From contig VYDH01000033.1 of assembly GCA_009843525.1 (NCBI GenBank), forward strand, positions 180,117 through 244,116: a stretch of 64,000 nt of DNA. The letters run 5' to 3'. Shown one piece after another: positions 8,201 to 16,825 of this stretch. Position numbers and translations under genes: made by a program. Under the pieces are notes generated by a model, which saw only the letters and a program-made list of their open reading frames with translations, did no database searches and was not told the DNA's origin. The stretch comes from Acidimicrobiales bacterium (lineage in GTDB: Bacteria > Actinomycetota > Acidimicrobiia > Acidimicrobiales > Poriferisodalaceae). The first letter of the stretch is position 1. The number at the start of each line of letters is the position of its first letter.

Positions 8201-10295
8201 CGGCGGCCTCCCCGTTTGCGGTGCTGGCAGTCAGCACGCCGTTCCCGTCATCCTGGCCGTCGGGGCTGTCGTCATGATTCCCGCCGCCATGATCATCGTC
8301 GTGGTCGCCATACCCGTCGTGGCCGTGACCGTGACCCGCATCGGGATCGGTGGCCGGCTCGAGGGTCCAACCGAACATGGAACCGACCAGCAACAACAGC
8401 CCGATGCCGGCGATCCACAGGTTGTAGATCAGCCCGAACCCGATGAGCGGCATGCCCATCGCCAGCACGATCGGCCAGTACGACGGCGACGGCAGGTGCG
8501 GGTGCTGATCGCCGATCTGGGCGATGTCGTTGCCGTAGGCAATCCGTCGCAGCTTGCCGGTTTCGTCGGGCTGGTATTTCTTGTGCCAGAAGTCGTCGAC
8601 ATCGCTCACCACGGGCACGTAGTCGAAATTGTGCTCGGGCACCGGCGAGGGAATGGCCCATTCGAGCGTGCGGCCGTCCCACGGGTCGGCTCCGGCCCCC
8701 GGCTCCAAGCCCCGGCGGTAGCGGCCCCACGTGCGGAAGATGTTGACGGCCAGGATCACCATGGCGATGAGCATCAAGAAGTAGCCGATGGTGGCGATCT
8801 TGTTCCAGAACTCGAAACCGTCGAATTCCCCATAGACGCTGTGGCGCCGGGCCATCCCCTGCAAGCCCACGATGTGCATCGGGCCGAACGTGACGTTGAA
8901 GCCCAGGAGCATCAGCCAGAAGTGCCAGCGGCCGAGCCGGTCGTTCAGGTGGTAGCCGAACGCCTTGGGCCACCAGTAGTACATGCCGGCGAACATGCCC
9001 ATGAGCGCGCCACCCACGAGCACGTAGTGGAAGTGCGCCACGATGAAATACGTGTCGGTCTGCTGGGTGTCGGCGGGCGCGATCGCATGCATGACGCCGG
9101 ACAAGCCGCCGATCGTGAACATGGCTACGAGCGACACCGAGAACATCATCGGCACGGTGAAGCGGACCTTGCCCGCCCACATGGTCGCGATCCAGTTCAG
9201 GATCTTCACGCCCGTCGGCACCGCAATGAACATGGTGGTCGCCGAGAACGCCGCCACCGAGACCGGCCCCATGCCCGAGGTGAACATGTGGTGCGCCCAC
9301 ACGCCCCATCCCATGAAGCCGATGGCCGCACCCGACAGCACCACGATCGGGTAGCCGAACAGCGGCTTGCGGCTGAACACCGGCAGCGTCTCGGACACCA
9401 CGCCGAATGCCGGCAGGATCAGGATGTAGACCTCCGGATGGCCGAATATCCAGAACAGGTGCTGCCAGAGCAGCGGGTCGGCGCCCGCGTCGACGTTGAA
9501 GAAGTTGGCATCAAAGGTTCGATCGAACGTCAACAGGATCAGCGCCACCGTGATGACCGGCAGGGCGAACACCAGCAGGAACTGCACCACCAGGATCATC
9601 CAGGTGAACACCGGCATGCGCAGCAGGCTCATGCCCGGGCAGCGCATGTTGATGATGGTCACCAGCAGATTGATGGCACCTAGCAGCGAGGCGATGCCGG
9701 CAATCTGCAGGCCCAAGGCGTAGAAGTCCATGCCGTGGCCGGGGCTGAAGGTCATGCCGGTGTTGGGCGCATAGGCGAACCAGCCGCCGTCGGCGCCGCC
9801 GCCCAGGAACCAGCTGAGATTCAGGAAGATGCCGCCGAAGAAGAAGATCCAGAGGCCCAGCGCGTTCATGCGGGGGAAGGCCACGTCCCTGGCGCCTATC
9901 TGCAACGGCACAAGATAGTTCGCGAACGCGTTTGCCAGCGGCATGATTACCAGGAAGACCATGGTGACGCCGTGCATGGTGAACAGCTGGTTGTAGAAGT
10001 CGGCGCTGATCACCTCGCCGTCGGGCGCCCACAGCTGCAGGCGCACCAGCCCGATCTCGAGGCCGCCGATCAGGAACCAGAACAGCGCGAGGGCGCCGTA
10101 CATGATCCCGATCTTCTTGTGGTCCACCGTGAAGAGCCACTCGCGCCAGCCGGTCGCGTGCGTGGGACGGGCGAAGACGCCGGTACGCGGTGAATCGTCT
10201 CCGTGCGAGTCCGGCTCAGCCACCTCCAGCTCAGTGCCCGGTCCAGAGCCGTCGGGAGAGTCAGCGCTGTCTGGTCGATCGGTGACGATTGCCAT
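8193..10295 (-). CDS. ctaD: cytochrome c oxidase subunit I (catalytic, with extra C-terminal module)
   Basis: Catalytic 700-residue subunit that reduces oxygen to water at heme a3/CuB and pumps protons. All ligands are visible: the heme a histidine in TMHGVTMVF, the CuB His and cross-linked Tyr in GHPEVYILILPAFG, the HH pair in WAHHMFTSG, and the heme histidines in AHFHYVLVGG. The start is the ATG at 10295, preceded by GAGGAGG; codons further upstream have no support. The protein is longer than the usual 550 residues. After the core comes a two-helix segment beginning PSYWPIVLAMGMPLIGFG, similar to actinobacterial subunit IV (CtaF), then a histidine/aspartate-rich tail (HGHGHDGYGDHDDDHGGGNH). 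It lies 13 bases after ctaC. Confidence 0.97.
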   Translation of the reverse strand: MAIVTDRPDSADSPDGSGPGTELEVAEPDSHGDDSPRTGVFARPTHATGWREWLFTVDHKKIGIMYGALALFWFLIGGLEIGLVRLQLWAPDGEVISADFYNQLFTMHGVTMVFLVIMPLANAFANYLVPLQIGARDVAFPRMNALGLWIFFFGGIFLNLSWFLGGGADGGWFAYAPNTGMTFSPGHGMDFYALGLQIAGIASLLGAINLLVTIINMRCPGMSLLRMPVFTWMILVVQFLLVFALPVITVALILLTFDRTFDANFFNVDAGADPLLWQHLFWIFGHPEVYILILPAFGVVSETLPVFSRKPLFGYPIVVLSGAAIGFMGWGVWAHHMFTSGMGPVSVAAFSATTMFIAVPTGVKILNWIATMWAGKVRFTVPMMFSVSLVAMFTIGGLSGVMHAIAPADTQQTDTYFIVAHFHYVLVGGALMGMFAGMYYWWPKAFGYHLNDRLGRWHFWLMLLGFNVTFGPMHIVGLQGMARRHSVYGEFDGFEFWNKIATIGYFLMLIAMVILAVNIFRTWGRYRRGLEPGAGADPWDGRTLEWAIPSPVPEHNFDYVPVVSDVDDFWHKKYQPDETGKLRRIAYGNDIAQIGDQHPHLPSPSYWPIVLAMGMPLIGFGLIYNLWIAGIGLLLLVGSMFGWTLEPATDPDAGHGHGHDGYGDHDDDHGGGNHDDSPDGQDDGNGVLTASTANGEAAGD

Positions 10296-10308
10296 CGGGT
10301 CGTCCTCC

Positions 10309-11499
10309 TCAGCCTGCGCCGGCGTTCGTCGCGGGCAGCACCGGCTCGCTGCCAAGGGTCTGCAAGTAGGCCATCAGGTTGTCGAGGTCTTGATCGGTCA
10401 GCACCTCGGAGAAATCCAGCATGCCCTGCTGGTTGTCGGCACGAGCCGGCTTCATGTCGGGGGCATTGCGCACCCACTCACGCAGTTCGGCAAGGTTGAG
10501 CTTGAGACTTCCGTCGGGATTGCGCAGGTATTCCCCGTCGGGCCCGATCTGGTAGGTCTCGTAGAGCGCGCCGGCAAAGGCGGTGCGGCTCATCAGGTTG
10601 GTGAGATTCGGCGCGATGCCCGCCAGGAGGTTCGCGTTGCCCCCGGCCGCGCTCTCGTAGGGGCCGTCGACGACGTGGCAGCTGATGCAGTGGGTCTCGA
10701 ACAGTGCTGCACCGGCCGCCTCGGCTGACCCTTCGGCGGGCGCCGCTTGTGCCGCCGCCTTGCCCTCGAGCTGTTCTTCCACCCAGCGTTCGAAGTCGTC
10801 TGGCGTGAGCACGATGGTGCGCATCTGCATGTTGGCGTGGCTCAGCCCGCAGAACTCCGCACATTCACCGTAGAAGATGCCCGGTTCGTCGGATCTGATC
10901 GTCCAGTCGTGAACCCGGCCGGGCACGGCGTCCTTCTTGCCGTTCAGCTGGGGAATCCAGAACGAGTGGATGACGTCGTTGGACTCGATCTCGAGGTTCA
11001 CCTTTTCGCCGGTCGGAATCACCAGGTCGTTGGCGGTGACGATGTCGTAGCGGCCGTCTTTGTTGAGGTCGTAGCTGAACTGCCACCACCACTGCTGGCC
11101 TTCGACCCTGATCGTGCGGGCATCTTCGGCGGCGTTGACTCTGGCGAGGTCGAACACCGTCGGCAGCGTGAAGATCGTGAGGAACACCAGCAACGCCGTC
11201 GGGATGATCGTCCACGTCAGCTCGGCCTTGCGATTGCCGTGAACCTGCGGCGGCAGGTCATCGGGGTCGTCGGTGGGCTTGGCCCGGAACTTCACGATGA
11301 TCGCGAAGACTGCGGCAGCCACGAAGATGCCGACGCCGACTGCCATCCAGCCCGACAGGCGCATGAGGAAGTCGATGTCGCGGGCCTCCTGACCGACCGG
11401 CTTGGTGGCATCGAGGCGACCCGTCGCACAGCCTGCCAGCAGCAAACCGAGCAGCGCCGGTACGGCCAAGAAACAGCGTCGAGCGAAGCGAGTGCCCAT
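10309..11499 (-). CDS. ctaC: cytochrome c oxidase subunit II with C-terminal cytochrome c domain (caa3 type)
   Basis: A 396-residue electron-entry subunit. A signal peptide with lipobox LLAGC predicts a lipoprotein, and two membrane helices follow. The cupredoxin domain has the CuA site CAEFCGLSHANM (C-x3-C-x3-H-x2-M). A cytochrome c domain follows with heme motif CISCH, so electrons can pass directly from an attached cytochrome c. The start is the ATG at 11499, which shares one base with the upstream stop (TGATG) and has GGAGG about 10 bases before it. It is followed by catalytic ctaD 13 bases later. This confirms a caa3-type enzyme rather than a quinol oxidase. Confidence 0.96.
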   Translation of the reverse strand: MGTRFARRCFLAVPALLGLLLAGCATGRLDATKPVGQEARDIDFLMRLSGWMAVGVGIFVAAAVFAIIVKFRAKPTDDPDDLPPQVHGNRKAELTWTIIPTALLVFLTIFTLPTVFDLARVNAAEDARTIRVEGQQWWWQFSYDLNKDGRYDIVTANDLVIPTGEKVNLEIESNDVIHSFWIPQLNGKKDAVPGRVHDWTIRSDEPGIFYGECAEFCGLSHANMQMRTIVLTPDDFERWVEEQLEGKAAAQAAPAEGSAEAAGAALFETHCISCHVVDGPYESAAGGNANLLAGIAPNLTNLMSRTAFAGALYETYQIGPDGEYLRNPDGSLKLNLAELREWVRNAPDMKPARADNQQGMLDFSEVLTDQDLDNLMAYLQTLGSEPVLPATNAGAG

Positions 11500-12287
11500 C
11501 ACTCGTGCCCTCCGTCGGACTCGCTCATCTCGCCCGTTCCGCCGGCGCCGTGATCGTCGGCCTCGCCGTGACCATCGGCTTCGGCGTGACCGCCATGGTG
11601 ATGGAACTCACGCTCGCCGATCACGGCCGAGGTGATGCCCGCGACGATGAGCGCAATGCCGCCCAGCACCAGCACGGATGCCGTGACAGCGCGTCGCAGC
11701 TGCGGCTTCGCATACACCACGAAGGCGAACGCCAAGATCACCGCTGCGATCACGATAGCTGCATAGCTCGCCGCCGTCTTGCTGACAGTCAGGAAGATGC
11801 GAGATGCGAGCACCACCGGAATGGCGATGCCCAGCGCGCCGTAGAGCGAGATCTCGAACGGTCGCAGCAGGCGTGCGCGTTCGACCGCGTTCGACTCTGC
11901 ATCGGTGGACAGGTGCTCCGCCCAGGCGCTCATGGTCCACTCGATCGCGGAGATGAGCAGCAGCGCCATGCCCGCGATCGTGAGCAGGGAGTCGGTCACC
12001 AGCCCCACCATGAGCACGCCCATGCCCACCGCCGCCATGATCGGCCAGTACGCCGGGGTCGGTCGGTGCTCGTGCGAGTGCTCCCGGTCGAGCGAGTCGC
12101 CGTCGCCCACCGTCAGCGCTAGGGCGAACAGCAGGGCGAAGGCCCCGGCGGCCACGCCCAGCACGATCGTGGCGTACATGACGACGTGACCGGTGCCGTC
12201 CATGCCGGTGAGCACGCCCACCGCCACTGCGGCCGCGGCAGCCAGCGCGATGCGCCCGGCGAAGTACCTGCTGGCAATGCCGACCAT
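11499..12287 (-). CDS. multi-pass membrane protein of the oxidase operon with CtaF-like module and His-rich tail
   Basis: A 262-residue membrane protein with about seven hydrophobic helices. After helix 2, a histidine-containing loop (DREHSHEHRPTP) leads into AYWPIMAAVGMGVLMVGLV and a following helix. This is the same two-helix pattern seen in the C-terminal extension of ctaD (SYWPIVLAMGMPLIGFG) and in actinobacterial oxidase subunit IV (CtaF). The C-terminal 45 residues are rich in His, Gly, Asp and Glu (FHHHGGHAEADGHGEADDHG), a possible metal-binding tail that could bind copper. It lies between the divergent subunit III gene (7 bases) and ctaC (one-base overlap), so it is surely part of the complex or its assembly. 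Its precise role is unknown. Confidence 0.7.
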   Translation of the reverse strand: MVGIASRYFAGRIALAAAAAVAVGVLTGMDGTGHVVMYATIVLGVAAGAFALLFALALTVGDGDSLDREHSHEHRPTPAYWPIMAAVGMGVLMVGLVTDSLLTIAGMALLLISAIEWTMSAWAEHLSTDAESNAVERARLLRPFEISLYGALGIAIPVVLASRIFLTVSKTAASYAAIVIAAVILAFAFVVYAKPQLRRAVTASVLVLGGIALIVAGITSAVIGEREFHHHGGHAEADGHGEADDHGAGGTGEMSESDGGHE

Positions 12288-12294
12288 CGATCCC

Positions 12295-12915
12295 CTACTT
12301 CACCACGTACACGACGTACCAGGTGGCGGCCCACGCCAGTACGGCGAAATCCCAGAAGAAGACCGCTGCGCCCAGCGGCGTGGAACGGTCGCGGCCCACG
12401 CTGCCGCCCAGCGAACGGAGCGTCATCAAGCCCAGGTAGAACATCCCCACGATCAAGATGGCCAGCGAAAGCCCGGTGACCGCGAACGCCAGGGTCGCCC
12501 ATTCGCCCGAGCCGATCTCGAACTCCATGCGGTTCAGGCTGAACATCACCATGTTGAAGAAGGCGAGCCCCATCACCAGGGTGAGCGCCATGCCCACCCA
12601 GGTGTGGCCGCGTTCACCGCGGCCGCTGGCCCACACCGCCCAGTGCGCCGTGACAACCGAGACCAGCAGGGTGATGAGCGCGTAGACGAGCTGCGGGTTC
12701 GGCACCGATTGGCCGGCGAGCCAGTCGTGTCCGGGGTCGATGCCCGAGGCATGCCGGCGCGCCATGTAGTGGCCCAGTGCCCCGGCGACCGCCATGGCTC
12801 CGGCTGCGATGGCGAACCCGGTGCCGACGAGCTGGCTGCGGGGGCGCGGCGGCGGGCCGGGAACGCTGTAGCGCCCCGGCTGCGAAGCTTCGACGAGGCC
12901 CGTCGTGTCCGCCAT
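12295..12915 (-). CDS. divergent cytochrome oxidase subunit III-like membrane protein
   Basis: A 206-residue, five-helix membrane protein. The pattern VPNPQLVYALITLLVS, HWAVWASGRGERGHTWVGMA and the C-terminal FFWDFAVLAWAATWYVVYVV align in spirit with COX3, whose C-terminus reads YWHFVDIVW in the bona fide ctaE of the same operon. The histidines conserved in ctaE (GFHGVHVS and YWHF) are replaced. Its ATG shares one base with the stop of the upstream degenerate subunit I (TGATG), so the two are coupled and probably form a subcomplex that mirrors I+III. It could be an assembly factor or a structural subunit rather than a catalytic part. Assignment to the COX3 family is moderately sure. Confidence 0.65.
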   Translation of the reverse strand: MADTTGLVEASQPGRYSVPGPPPRPRSQLVGTGFAIAAGAMAVAGALGHYMARRHASGIDPGHDWLAGQSVPNPQLVYALITLLVSVVTAHWAVWASGRGERGHTWVGMALTLVMGLAFFNMVMFSLNRMEFEIGSGEWATLAFAVTGLSLAILIVGMFYLGLMTLRSLGGSVGRDRSTPLGAAVFFWDFAVLAWAATWYVVYVVK

Positions 12916-14681
12916 CAGGCCGGCACCTCTTCTGCGTCGCGTTCGGCTGCGGCACCGGTCCCGTCGAGCCCGTTGCCGTTGAGCTCAGCATCGAGCAAAG
13001 GGGTTCCCGAGGTGAGTTCCGGCAAAGCCGCAGCAGGGCCGAGCGGTGGCGGCGAGGGCAGCAGCCACTCGGGCGTCAGCCCGTCCCACGGGTCGGCTTC
13101 GGTGGCGGCGCCCTTGCGCATGGCCACGCTCACGAGCAGGTTCAGCACCACGAGCGCCACGCCGACCAGCACGATGACGACACCGACGGCGCCGAGCGCC
13201 GACAGGCCTTCAGCGCCCGAATCGTCGACCTGACTGGCATAGCGAGTAGTGAGCAGCGGCGCGCCATACACGAACTGCGGCTGCTCGGTGAAGACGCCTG
13301 ACAGCGTCGGGCCCAGCCACGCCAGGAGAGCACCGCCGCCGATTGCCAGGAGGCTGGCGAACCCGGCAAGCTCAGACAACCGTCGGCCCCAGATCTTGGG
13401 TGCCCACCAGTGCAGCGCAGCCAACCCGCCCAGCAGCCCGGCGCCGTAGATGAGCAGGCTCTGCTGGCCGGTGACCCAGGTGGTGAATCGCAGGGGAGCA
13501 TTTCCATCGACGCCGCGTCCCGCGATCTGCAGCCAGTCCACGCCGGCGCCGATCAGGCCGACCAGTGCAGCCACTGCAATGAGCGTTCCGGCGCCGAACG
13601 CAGCGACCACCGCCGTGTTAGGCCGCGTCAATGACACGGCACCGCTGCGAGGCCGCGGCCGGTTGCGGCTCTGCCACAGCGTGAAGCCGAGCAGCGCCAG
13701 CAAGCCCGAGACTCCTGCGAGAGCGCCCGCATACAGGCCGACCAGCACGATGCCCTCGAGGCCGTCGACGATGTCGTCGCCCTCGCCCGTGATGCCGAAG
13801 TTGGCCCAGGCGCCGAAGCCGAATAGCCCGACGAGTCCCATCGTGAAGTAGAGCGCCAGCGGCTCGAAGACCCAGCGGCGGGCGGCAGCCAGCATGATCT
13901 CGGCGACCACGCCGAGCACCGGAACCACGTAGATGAACAGCTGCGGCGTGCGGTACATCCAGTCGATGCGCGACCAGATGCCGTAGTTGCCGCCGAGAAA
14001 GCGCGGGCCGTAGCGGTGCTCGATATAGAGAATGACGATCTGGCCGAGCACCACGCCGAGGCTCACCACGAGCATCGACGCCGTGACGAGCGCCGACCAG
14101 GCGAACGGCGGGGTGCGGTCCATGTACATGCCCGGCGCACGCATGGTGAGCGTGGTGACGGCAACACAGATCGCTCCGGTGAGCAGCGAGATCACGAGCC
14201 CCGCTAGAGCCAGCAGGTGCAGATCCACCCCGTCCGAGAAACCGCCGCCGGGACCGCCGTTGGCGATGTACGCCCCGACGAGCACACCTGCCGACACCAG
14301 CCAGCCCCAGAATGACAGGGCCGCCGCGCGCCCGAAGGCGATATTCGGCGCTCCCACCTGCAGCGGCACCACATAGATGGCGATGCCCAGGAACAGCGGG
14401 ATGAGCATGCCGAACACCAAGGCATCCCGGGTGAACGTGAAGACCTGCACAAACGAGTCGGCGTTGAGGACGGTGTGGTCGCTGGACGAAGCCAGGTCGA
14501 ATCGCACGAGCAGATCTGCGATCGCGCCGGCCAGGGCGAACAGCAGCGAGCAGGCGATGAACAGCCGGCCGATGCGCTTGTGGTCGGCGGTGTTGAGCCA
14601 GCCGAACGCCGTCGGGTCTTCTGCCGGGACGGCCCCGGCAGATCCCCCCGAATGCGTCGCTTCGGTAGTGGCATCGGTCAT
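12915..14681 (-). CDS. heme-copper oxidase subunit I paralogue lacking all metal ligands
   Basis: A 588-residue membrane protein with about fourteen hydrophobic helices that aligns along its length with ctaD: NTADHKRIGRLF against FTVDHKKIGIMY, IYVVPLQVGAPNIAFGR against NYLVPLQIGARDVAFPR, and ALHWWAPKIWG against MYYWWPKAFG. Every heme- or copper-binding histidine is lost. The heme a site MHGVTMVF becomes FTRDALVF, GHPEVY becomes RTPQLF, AHHM becomes ANFG, and HFHY becomes GQQS. It cannot bind the usual cofactors and is probably structural. The ATG at 14681 is preferred over a TTG 54 bases upstream. It heads the caa3 operon and is coupled to the subunit III-like gene. The frame is intact, which argues against a decaying pseudogene. 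Confidence 0.8.
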   Translation of the reverse strand: MTDATTEATHSGGSAGAVPAEDPTAFGWLNTADHKRIGRLFIACSLLFALAGAIADLLVRFDLASSSDHTVLNADSFVQVFTFTRDALVFGMLIPLFLGIAIYVVPLQVGAPNIAFGRAAALSFWGWLVSAGVLVGAYIANGGPGGGFSDGVDLHLLALAGLVISLLTGAICVAVTTLTMRAPGMYMDRTPPFAWSALVTASMLVVSLGVVLGQIVILYIEHRYGPRFLGGNYGIWSRIDWMYRTPQLFIYVVPVLGVVAEIMLAAARRWVFEPLALYFTMGLVGLFGFGAWANFGITGEGDDIVDGLEGIVLVGLYAGALAGVSGLLALLGFTLWQSRNRPRPRSGAVSLTRPNTAVVAAFGAGTLIAVAALVGLIGAGVDWLQIAGRGVDGNAPLRFTTWVTGQQSLLIYGAGLLGGLAALHWWAPKIWGRRLSELAGFASLLAIGGGALLAWLGPTLSGVFTEQPQFVYGAPLLTTRYASQVDDSGAEGLSALGAVGVVIVLVGVALVVLNLLVSVAMRKGAATEADPWDGLTPEWLLPSPPPLGPAAALPELTSGTPLLDAELNGNGLDGTGAAAERDAEEVPA

Positions 14682-14816
14682 GCGGCGAAGTGATTCCCGA
14701 ACTCGGCTGGCGGCGCCGCTTTGGGGCGACGCCAACGGGGCACTCTAGCGACCCGCGGCCCCCTCAACCAGATTGTTCGCCCCGCTCCTTCCCGCTCTTG
14801 TTCGCTGCGCTCACGG

Positions 14817-14846
14817 GCCGCTCGGGCCACGGCTTCGCCGAGCGGC
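14817..14846. terminator. GC-rich hairpin between ctaB and the oxidase operon
   Basis: Perfect 9-bp arms GCCGCTCGG (14817-14825) and CCGAGCGGC (14838-14846) around a 12-base loop. On the minus strand the hairpin begins 17 bases after the ctaB stop and lies about 135 bases before the first oxidase gene. No T-tract follows. It may terminate ctaB or act as an attenuator that reduces read-through into the oxidase genes. Confidence 0.45.
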
Positions 14847-14862
14847 TCAGCCTCTGGCTTCA

Positions 14863-15762
14863 TCACCAGCTGAGCCGAACGACCACGTCGACAGCCATGG
14901 CCGCGAACAGCAGCCCCAGGTACGCGATCGAGGTGTGGAACACGCGCATCGCGGTCTGGGGCGTCAGCGCCCGCCACAGCGTCACGAGCTGCCATCCGAA
15001 CGCAGCGCCGCCGGCAAGCGCGACCGCCCAGTACAGGCCTCCGGCGTCGGCTGCCACGGCAAACCACAGCGACAGCGCGATCACCGCGAGGGTGTGCAGC
15101 GTCATCTGGACCAGCACCGAGCGCTCGCTGGCCACCGACGGCAGCATCGGCACCTCGGCGGTGTCGTAGTCGTCGGCATAGCGGATGGCGAGCGCCCAGA
15201 AATGCGGCGGCGTCCAGAAGAAGACGATCGCGAACGCGATCCAGGCCTCGAGCGACAGCGTGCCGGTCACGGCGGCCCAGCCGACGAGCACCGGCGCAGC
15301 GCCGGCCGCTCCGCCGATGACGATGTTCTGGGCCGACGACCGCTTCAGCCACAGCGTGTACACGAACACGTAGAACAGGCACGCAGCCAACGCGAGCAGG
15401 GCTGCAAGCAGGTTGGCGCCCCACCACAGAATCCCGAACGCTGCCGCTTCGAGAACCACGCCGTAGATCAACGCAGCGCGCGGTGTCACCGTGCCGACCA
15501 CCAATGGGCGGTGGGCCGTGCGAGCCATCGTCGCATCGATGTCGCGATCGATGTACATGTTGAAGGTGTTGGCGCCGGCCGCCGACAGCGTGCCGCCGAC
15601 CACGGTGAACAGCATCAGCGCCACCGACGGCACGCCGCGTTCGGCCACGAACATCGGCGGCACCGTCGTCACCAGCAGCAGCTCGATGATGCGCGGCTTG
15701 GTGAGCGCGACGTATCCCCGCAATGTCGATCCACGCAGTGTTGGGCGCAGCGCCGCCAGCAT
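14863..15762 (-). CDS. ctaB: protoheme IX farnesyltransferase (heme O synthase)
   Basis: A 299-residue membrane prenyltransferase of the UbiA superfamily that adds a farnesyl group to heme B, giving heme O on the way to the heme A needed by ctaD. The two Asp-rich sites are visible: NTFNMYIDRDIDATMARTAHR, which binds the prenyl diphosphate through Mg2+, and YADDYDTAEVPMLP. The characteristic FWTPPHFWALAIRY lies between. About nine hydrophobic helices follow the short N-terminus. The ATG at 15762 gives MLAALRPTLRG and leaves only 36 bases to divergent ctaA, so the two heme A genes probably share a bidirectional promoter region. Far upstream in-frame codons have no coding character. Confidence 0.96.
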   Translation of the reverse strand: MLAALRPTLRGSTLRGYVALTKPRIIELLLVTTVPPMFVAERGVPSVALMLFTVVGGTLSAAGANTFNMYIDRDIDATMARTAHRPLVVGTVTPRAALIYGVVLEAAAFGILWWGANLLAALLALAACLFYVFVYTLWLKRSSAQNIVIGGAAGAAPVLVGWAAVTGTLSLEAWIAFAIVFFWTPPHFWALAIRYADDYDTAEVPMLPSVASERSVLVQMTLHTLAVIALSLWFAVAADAGGLYWAVALAGGAAFGWQLVTLWRALTPQTAMRVFHTSIAYLGLLFAAMAVDVVVRLSW

Positions 15763-15798
15763 TGCTGTGAGGCTACGAGTCGCCCCTAACGTTTCAGC

Positions 15799-16821
15799 GT
15801 GAATTTGCCGGACCCGTCGCCGCGGGGGCGCAGGCTGAATCCGATGCGCCTGCGAGGGCGCAGGCGGTACGTCACGCCCGAGCGCTTCGCCGTGATCGCG
15901 CGCTGGGCCCTCTGGTCGCTCGTGGCGATCGTCGTCACTGGCTCGCTTGTGCGTCTCACCGGCAGCGGCCTGGGATGCAGCGACTGGCCGACCTGCGAGC
16001 CCGGCGAGTTCGTGCCCGCGGCCGACTTTCACGGCTGGGTGGAATTCGGCAATCGCATCGTGACCGGCCTGGTGTCGGCGGCCGTTGTTGTGGCTGTCGC
16101 TGCGTCTTGGTGGCGGCAACCACGCCGGGGCGACTTGGTGTGGTGGTCGCTGGGCCTGGTGGCCGGCGTGATCTTCCAGATCGGTCTCGGCGCCGTGACC
16201 GTGCTGACCCACCTGTCGCCGCCGATCGTGATGTCGCACTTCCTGGCGTCGCAGGTGCTGGTGTCGGCCGCGGTGGTCTTGCAGCATCGAGCGTCGTGGG
16301 AGCCGCCGCCCGGCGGCATCGGCGCTGCCCGGCCGCCGGCGCAGGTCCGGACGCTCGCATGGCTGGCCGCGGCGCTCACGGCTGCGGCGCTGTGGACCGG
16401 GACGGTGGTGACCGGCACCGGGCCCCACGGCGGTGACGAGCATGTCGAGCGCCTGCAGTACGCCCTGCCGTCGGTGGCCCGCATTCACGGCATCACGGTG
16501 GCAGTCCTAGCTGCAGCCACCTTGTTGCTCGCTTTGCGGGTGCGACGGCTGGTCGCGACAACGAGAGGCGAGACAACGGCCGAGCTTGGGCGGCGCATTC
16601 GGATCGTGATCGGCGTCATGGCCGCGCAGGCCGCGATCGGGTACGTGCAGTACTTCAATGAGCTGCCGGTGCTGCTTGTGGCGCTGCATGTCGTCGGCGC
16701 AACGCTGCTCACCATCACGATGACCCGCTTGGTGCTCGCGGCAGAGACTGGACGGCGCGCCTCAGCAGAGACCGGCGTTGCCGAATCGGTTGGCATCGCG
16801 GGCCGCGGCTTCGCAGAATGA
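15799..16821 (+). CDS. ctaA: heme A synthase
   Basis: A 340-residue integral membrane enzyme of the COX15/CtaA family that oxidises the methyl group of heme O to the formyl group of heme A. Eight hydrophobic helices are visible in two four-helix halves. Signatures are [15 protein letters not shown] after helix 1, [11 protein letters not shown] at helix 2 (an Asn version of the family E-x-x-H-R motif that I believe is common in actinobacteria), and histidines in [17 protein letters not shown] and ALHVVGA. The cysteines of [10 protein letters not shown] may form the regulatory disulphide. It starts with GTG and is divergent from ctaB. The ClpS gene starts four bases after its stop, suggesting co-transcription of clpS and DUF2017. 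Confidence 0.93.
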   Translation: MNLPDPSPRGRRLNPMRLRGRRRYVTPERFAVIARWALWSLVAIVVTGSLVRLTGSGLGCSDWPTCEPGEFVPAADFHGWVEFGNRIVTGLVSAAVVVAVAASWWRQPRRGDLVWWSLGLVAGVIFQIGLGAVTVLTHLSPPIVMSHFLASQVLVSAAVVLQHRASWEPPPGGIGAARPPAQVRTLAWLAAALTAAALWTGTVVTGTGPHGGDEHVERLQYALPSVARIHGITVAVLAAATLLLALRVRRLVATTRGETTAELGRRIRIVIGVMAAQAAIGYVQYFNELPVLLVALHVVGATLLTITMTRLVLAAETGRRASAETGVAESVGIAGRGFAE

Positions 16822-16825
16822 ACCC

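Noticed and set aside
8172..9683. 503-codon plus-strand frame opposite ctaD
   Set aside because: It is an antisense shadow of a highly conserved gene with extreme His/Arg/Val composition, as often seen opposite high-GC genes.
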